Positions 14,172-15,794 of a stretch of 15,794 bases of DNA are shown here, piece by piece (position 1 is the first letter of the stretch; each line of letters begins with the position of its first letter). Source of the DNA: Opitutia bacterium (GTDB taxonomy: Bacteria; Verrucomicrobiota; Verrucomicrobiia; Opitutales; UBA953); assembly GCA_947378845.1 (NCBI GenBank), contig CANCLQ010000031.1, forward strand, positions 1 to 15,794. Reading direction: 5' to 3'. Made by a program: the position numbers and the translations under genes. The notes below the pieces were generated by a model. It did no database searches and was not told the origin of the DNA. It saw only the letters and a list, made by a program, of their open reading frames with translations.

Positions 14172-15104
14172 TTAAGCCTTTGGAGGACGCGAAGTGAAAG
14201 CTCTTAAGGTCTGCAAAAGGAAAGTTTCGAGAGCGGCAATCACTTGATAATTTAATTCAAGTCGCACTCTAGCGGATTCCAAATAATCAACCGCACTGGC
14301 GATTTGTAAGGTGTGGTCAGGATGATTACGACCAGCCAAGCGTAAGCGCTCTTCGAGCGAAACTAACATGCGTGCTCGAATGCCCCGGCGAATCGATTCT
14401 TCATATGCGATTTCAGCGTCGTCCTCATCGTCATCGGTCGGTGGAGGCGGAGGAGCCGCCTTTAAACCTTCTTTCACAAATAATTCCAAGAGCACCTCGA
14501 AGCGCGCGCACAGCGCGTAAATAGGTATAATGATTTCAGTCGGACGCTGGTTGGAGCCAATAGGTCCAGCAAACTTCGCCAACAATCGATCAAATTCACG
14601 CAGCCAATCCGCCCAAGAAGGGTCAGTGAGCGCAGGTGCTTCGCCGCCGAGGTGGAAGCGTAAACACCGACTCAGAATCGTGGGGAGGACACGGTAGTAA
14701 TTAACAGTTTGTAAGATAATTAAAGTTCCCGCGGGCGGCTCTTCCAGTGTCTTCAAAAAGGCGTTGGCCGACTCAGCCATAAAACGATCGGGCTCGTGTA
14801 CGATGACAACGCGACGTCCACTGAACGAGGACAGTCGTAAATCCGAAACAACTTCCAAGGTGTTATCGATATTGATGCGACGAGATTTTTTCGATGGACG
14901 CAGAACGCGACAATCAGGATGTGCAACCACGTCATCGCTCTCGAGGTGTTGTCCCGCTAACCATTCGCTGGCGCGATTAAGCACATCGGAATTCTGTCCA
15001 GTAAGTAAAACGGCGTGAGGCATGCGACCTTCGGCCCGAGCGCGCAGCAAAACTTTTAAAGCTGGCAATGATGCAATATCAGCTGAAGCGGCGGCGGACT
15101 TCAT
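14172..15104 (-). CDS. holB: DNA polymerase III delta-prime subunit of the clamp loader
   Basis: Delta-prime is the stator of the clamp loader that places the beta sliding clamp on DNA. The 310-residue protein has the expected blocks: RMPHAVLLTGQ (27-37), GRRVVIVHEPDRFMAESANAFLKTLEEPPAGTLIILQT (97-133; position range given, key block LKTLEEPP), and LPTILSRCLRF (140-150) with the SRC motif at 145-147. No Walker A loop is present, in keeping with a non-ATPase delta-prime, and the four-cysteine zinc module seen in many homologues is missing (only Cys65 remains in that area). A Pro-rich/acidic linker (PPPPPPTDDDEDD, about 217-229) interrupts the C-terminal half. The start is supported by a strong AGAGGAG site. 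It overlaps the tmk end by 26 bases. Confidence 0.88.
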   Translation of the reverse strand: MKSAAASADIASLPALKVLLRARAEGRMPHAVLLTGQNSDVLNRASEWLAGQHLESDDVVAHPDCRVLRPSKKSRRINIDNTLEVVSDLRLSSFSGRRVVIVHEPDRFMAESANAFLKTLEEPPAGTLIILQTVNYYRVLPTILSRCLRFHLGGEAPALTDPSWADWLREFDRLLAKFAGPIGSNQRPTEIIIPIYALCARFEVLLELFVKEGLKAAPPPPPTDDDEDDAEIAYEESIRRGIRARMLVSLEERLRLAGRNHPDHTLQIASAVDYLESARVRLELNYQVIAALETFLLQTLRAFTSRPPKA

Positions 15105-15705
15105 TCCAGATCTCCTCTGCTATAACGTTGGGGTCGCGATTTGCGTCGACGACTAAAAAGCGGGCGGGCTCATCAGCCGCTAGTTGGCGATAGGTCGCAC
15201 GCACCTTACGGTGAAACTCTTTACCCAATAATTCAAAGCGATCCGCCTGACCATGGTCGCGCACAGAGGCACGGCTCAGTCCACAATCTGGATCTAAATC
15301 CAATAAGATTGTTAAATCAGGTCGCAATGTTCCGCAGGCTAAACGATTTGCGGCATCGATTTGCTCGCGACTCAATCCTCGTCCGCCTGCTTGGTAAGCC
15401 ACTGTGGAATCAATAAACCGGTCGCAAAGCACAAAGGTTCCAGCCTCAAGCGCGGGCTTAATAACATCTTTCACCAACTGTGCACGACAGGCCGTAAAAA
15501 GCAGCGCTTCCGTTTCAGGCTCCACTGATTTCGTCGCGGGATTTTTAAGTACCGCGCGCAGCTGTTCGCCCAGTGCGGTGCCACCTGGCTCACGCAAGCC
15601 AATGACGCGACAACCTGACTTCTCTAAATTCTTAGCCAAACATGTAAGCTGGGTTGATTTACCCGCACCTTCGCCGCCCTCGAATGTAATCAACTTGGCC
15701 TTCAT
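15079..15705 (-). CDS. tmk: Thymidylate (dTMP) kinase
   Basis: Tmk phosphorylates dTMP to dTDP with ATP, an essential step toward dTTP. The 208-residue protein begins MKAKLITFEGGEGAGKSTQ, with the P-loop GGEGAGKST at 10-18. It continues with LREPGGTALGEQLR (the REPGGT block), FVLCDRFIDSTVAYQAGGRGL (the DR and substrate-binding block), ILLDLDPDCGLSRA, and a LID region near RDHGQADRFE. Length matches the family (about 205-215). The ATG at 15705 is chosen because it places the P-loop at the usual distance. Another in-frame ATG at 15732 would add 9 residues. Neither has a strong Shine-Dalgarno site. It is the first gene of the tmk-holB-sigma operon. Confidence 0.95.
   Translation of the reverse strand: MKAKLITFEGGEGAGKSTQLTCLAKNLEKSGCRVIGLREPGGTALGEQLRAVLKNPATKSVEPETEALLFTACRAQLVKDVIKPALEAGTFVLCDRFIDSTVAYQAGGRGLSREQIDAANRLACGTLRPDLTILLDLDPDCGLSRASVRDHGQADRFELLGKEFHRKVRATYRQLAADEPARFLVVDANRDPNVIAEEIWNEVRRRFS
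15111..15118 (-). promoter_or_regulatory. Strong Shine-Dalgarno site for holB
   Basis: On the minus strand AGAGGAGA ends 6 bases before the holB ATG. It lies inside the tmk coding region. It fixes the holB start and stands out because most genes in the window lack such a site. Confidence 0.8.
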
Positions 15706-15765
15706 GACGTGGCCATTTCCTACCAAGGGCATCCGTCTAAAGCGAGAGGAGAAAATACGGTAAAT

Positions 15766-15794
15766 AAAGAAGCCCGATTCACTCGGGCTTCTTT
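15766..15794. terminator. Bidirectional-type terminator hairpin at the right edge
   Basis: AAAGAAGCCCGA (15766-15777) and TCGGGCTTCTTT (15783-15794) form a perfect 12-bp stem with a 5-base loop TTCAC. The A-rich and T-rich ends give a T tract on both strands. On the minus strand it would end the transcript of a gene beyond the window and insulate tmk. The spacer of 60 bases to the tmk ATG should then contain the tmk promoter, but I could not identify convincing -35 and -10 elements there. Confidence 0.85.

Noticed and set aside
1..15794. Search for tRNA, rRNA, CRISPR, insertion sequence or prophage signals
   Set aside because: No direct repeat arrays, transposase-like frames, terminal inverted repeats or tRNA-like cloverleaf were seen; nearly all the sequence is covered by housekeeping genes.

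Overview
The window looks like chromosome of a Gram-negative bacterium of the Verrucomicrobiota, most likely class Opitutae. This assignment is inferred from gene order and protein character, not from a database match. Supporting points are a full dcw cluster with an ftsL-type gene, a meso-diaminopimelate-type MurE motif, a lipid A-type acyltransferase (so an outer membrane), a DUF3568-like lipoprotein, moderate GC content, and few recognisable Shine-Dalgarno sites. It is a housekeeping region. I see no phage, transposon, CRISPR array, tRNA or rRNA.

Region 1 (1-9031, minus strand) is the division and cell wall (dcw) cluster. In transcription order it runs mraZ, rsmH, an ftsL-like gene, ftsI, murE, murF, mraY, murD, then the start of a small lipoprotein-like gene cut off by the window edge. 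Five of the junctions are 4-base ATGA stop/start overlaps and murF-mraY has a 3-base gap, so this is a tightly coupled operon. It encodes the cytoplasmic steps from UDP-MurNAc-L-Ala to the pentapeptide, the lipid I transferase, a septal transpeptidase with its small membrane partner, and the MraZ regulator. Upstream of mraZ lie three TGGNG elements at an exact 10-base period, the expected form of an MraZ operator.

Region 2 (about 9032-9402) is the divergent intergenic region, AT-rich, with a candidate mraZ promoter and two short dyads.

Region 3 (9403-12610, plus strand) holds a DUF3568-like lipoprotein gene closed by a strong intrinsic terminator. It is followed by aroC (chorismate synthase), an unrecognised P-loop protein whose start overlaps the aroC stop (ATGA), and a lipid A-type acyltransferase.

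Region 4 (15732-12613, minus strand) is a second operon: tmk (dTMP kinase), holB (DNA polymerase III delta'), an ECF sigma factor, a one-pass membrane protein that is probably its anti-sigma factor, and an exported helical protein with repeated PEER motifs. The last three look like an envelope-sensing regulatory unit that shares a transcript with two replication genes. It converges on the acyltransferase gene with only 2 bases between stop codons. A perfect 12-bp hairpin at the right edge separates tmk from whatever lies beyond.

The least explained items are the P-loop protein coupled to aroC (arginine in place of the Walker A lysine) and the sigma/anti-sigma/PEER-repeat module attached to holB.
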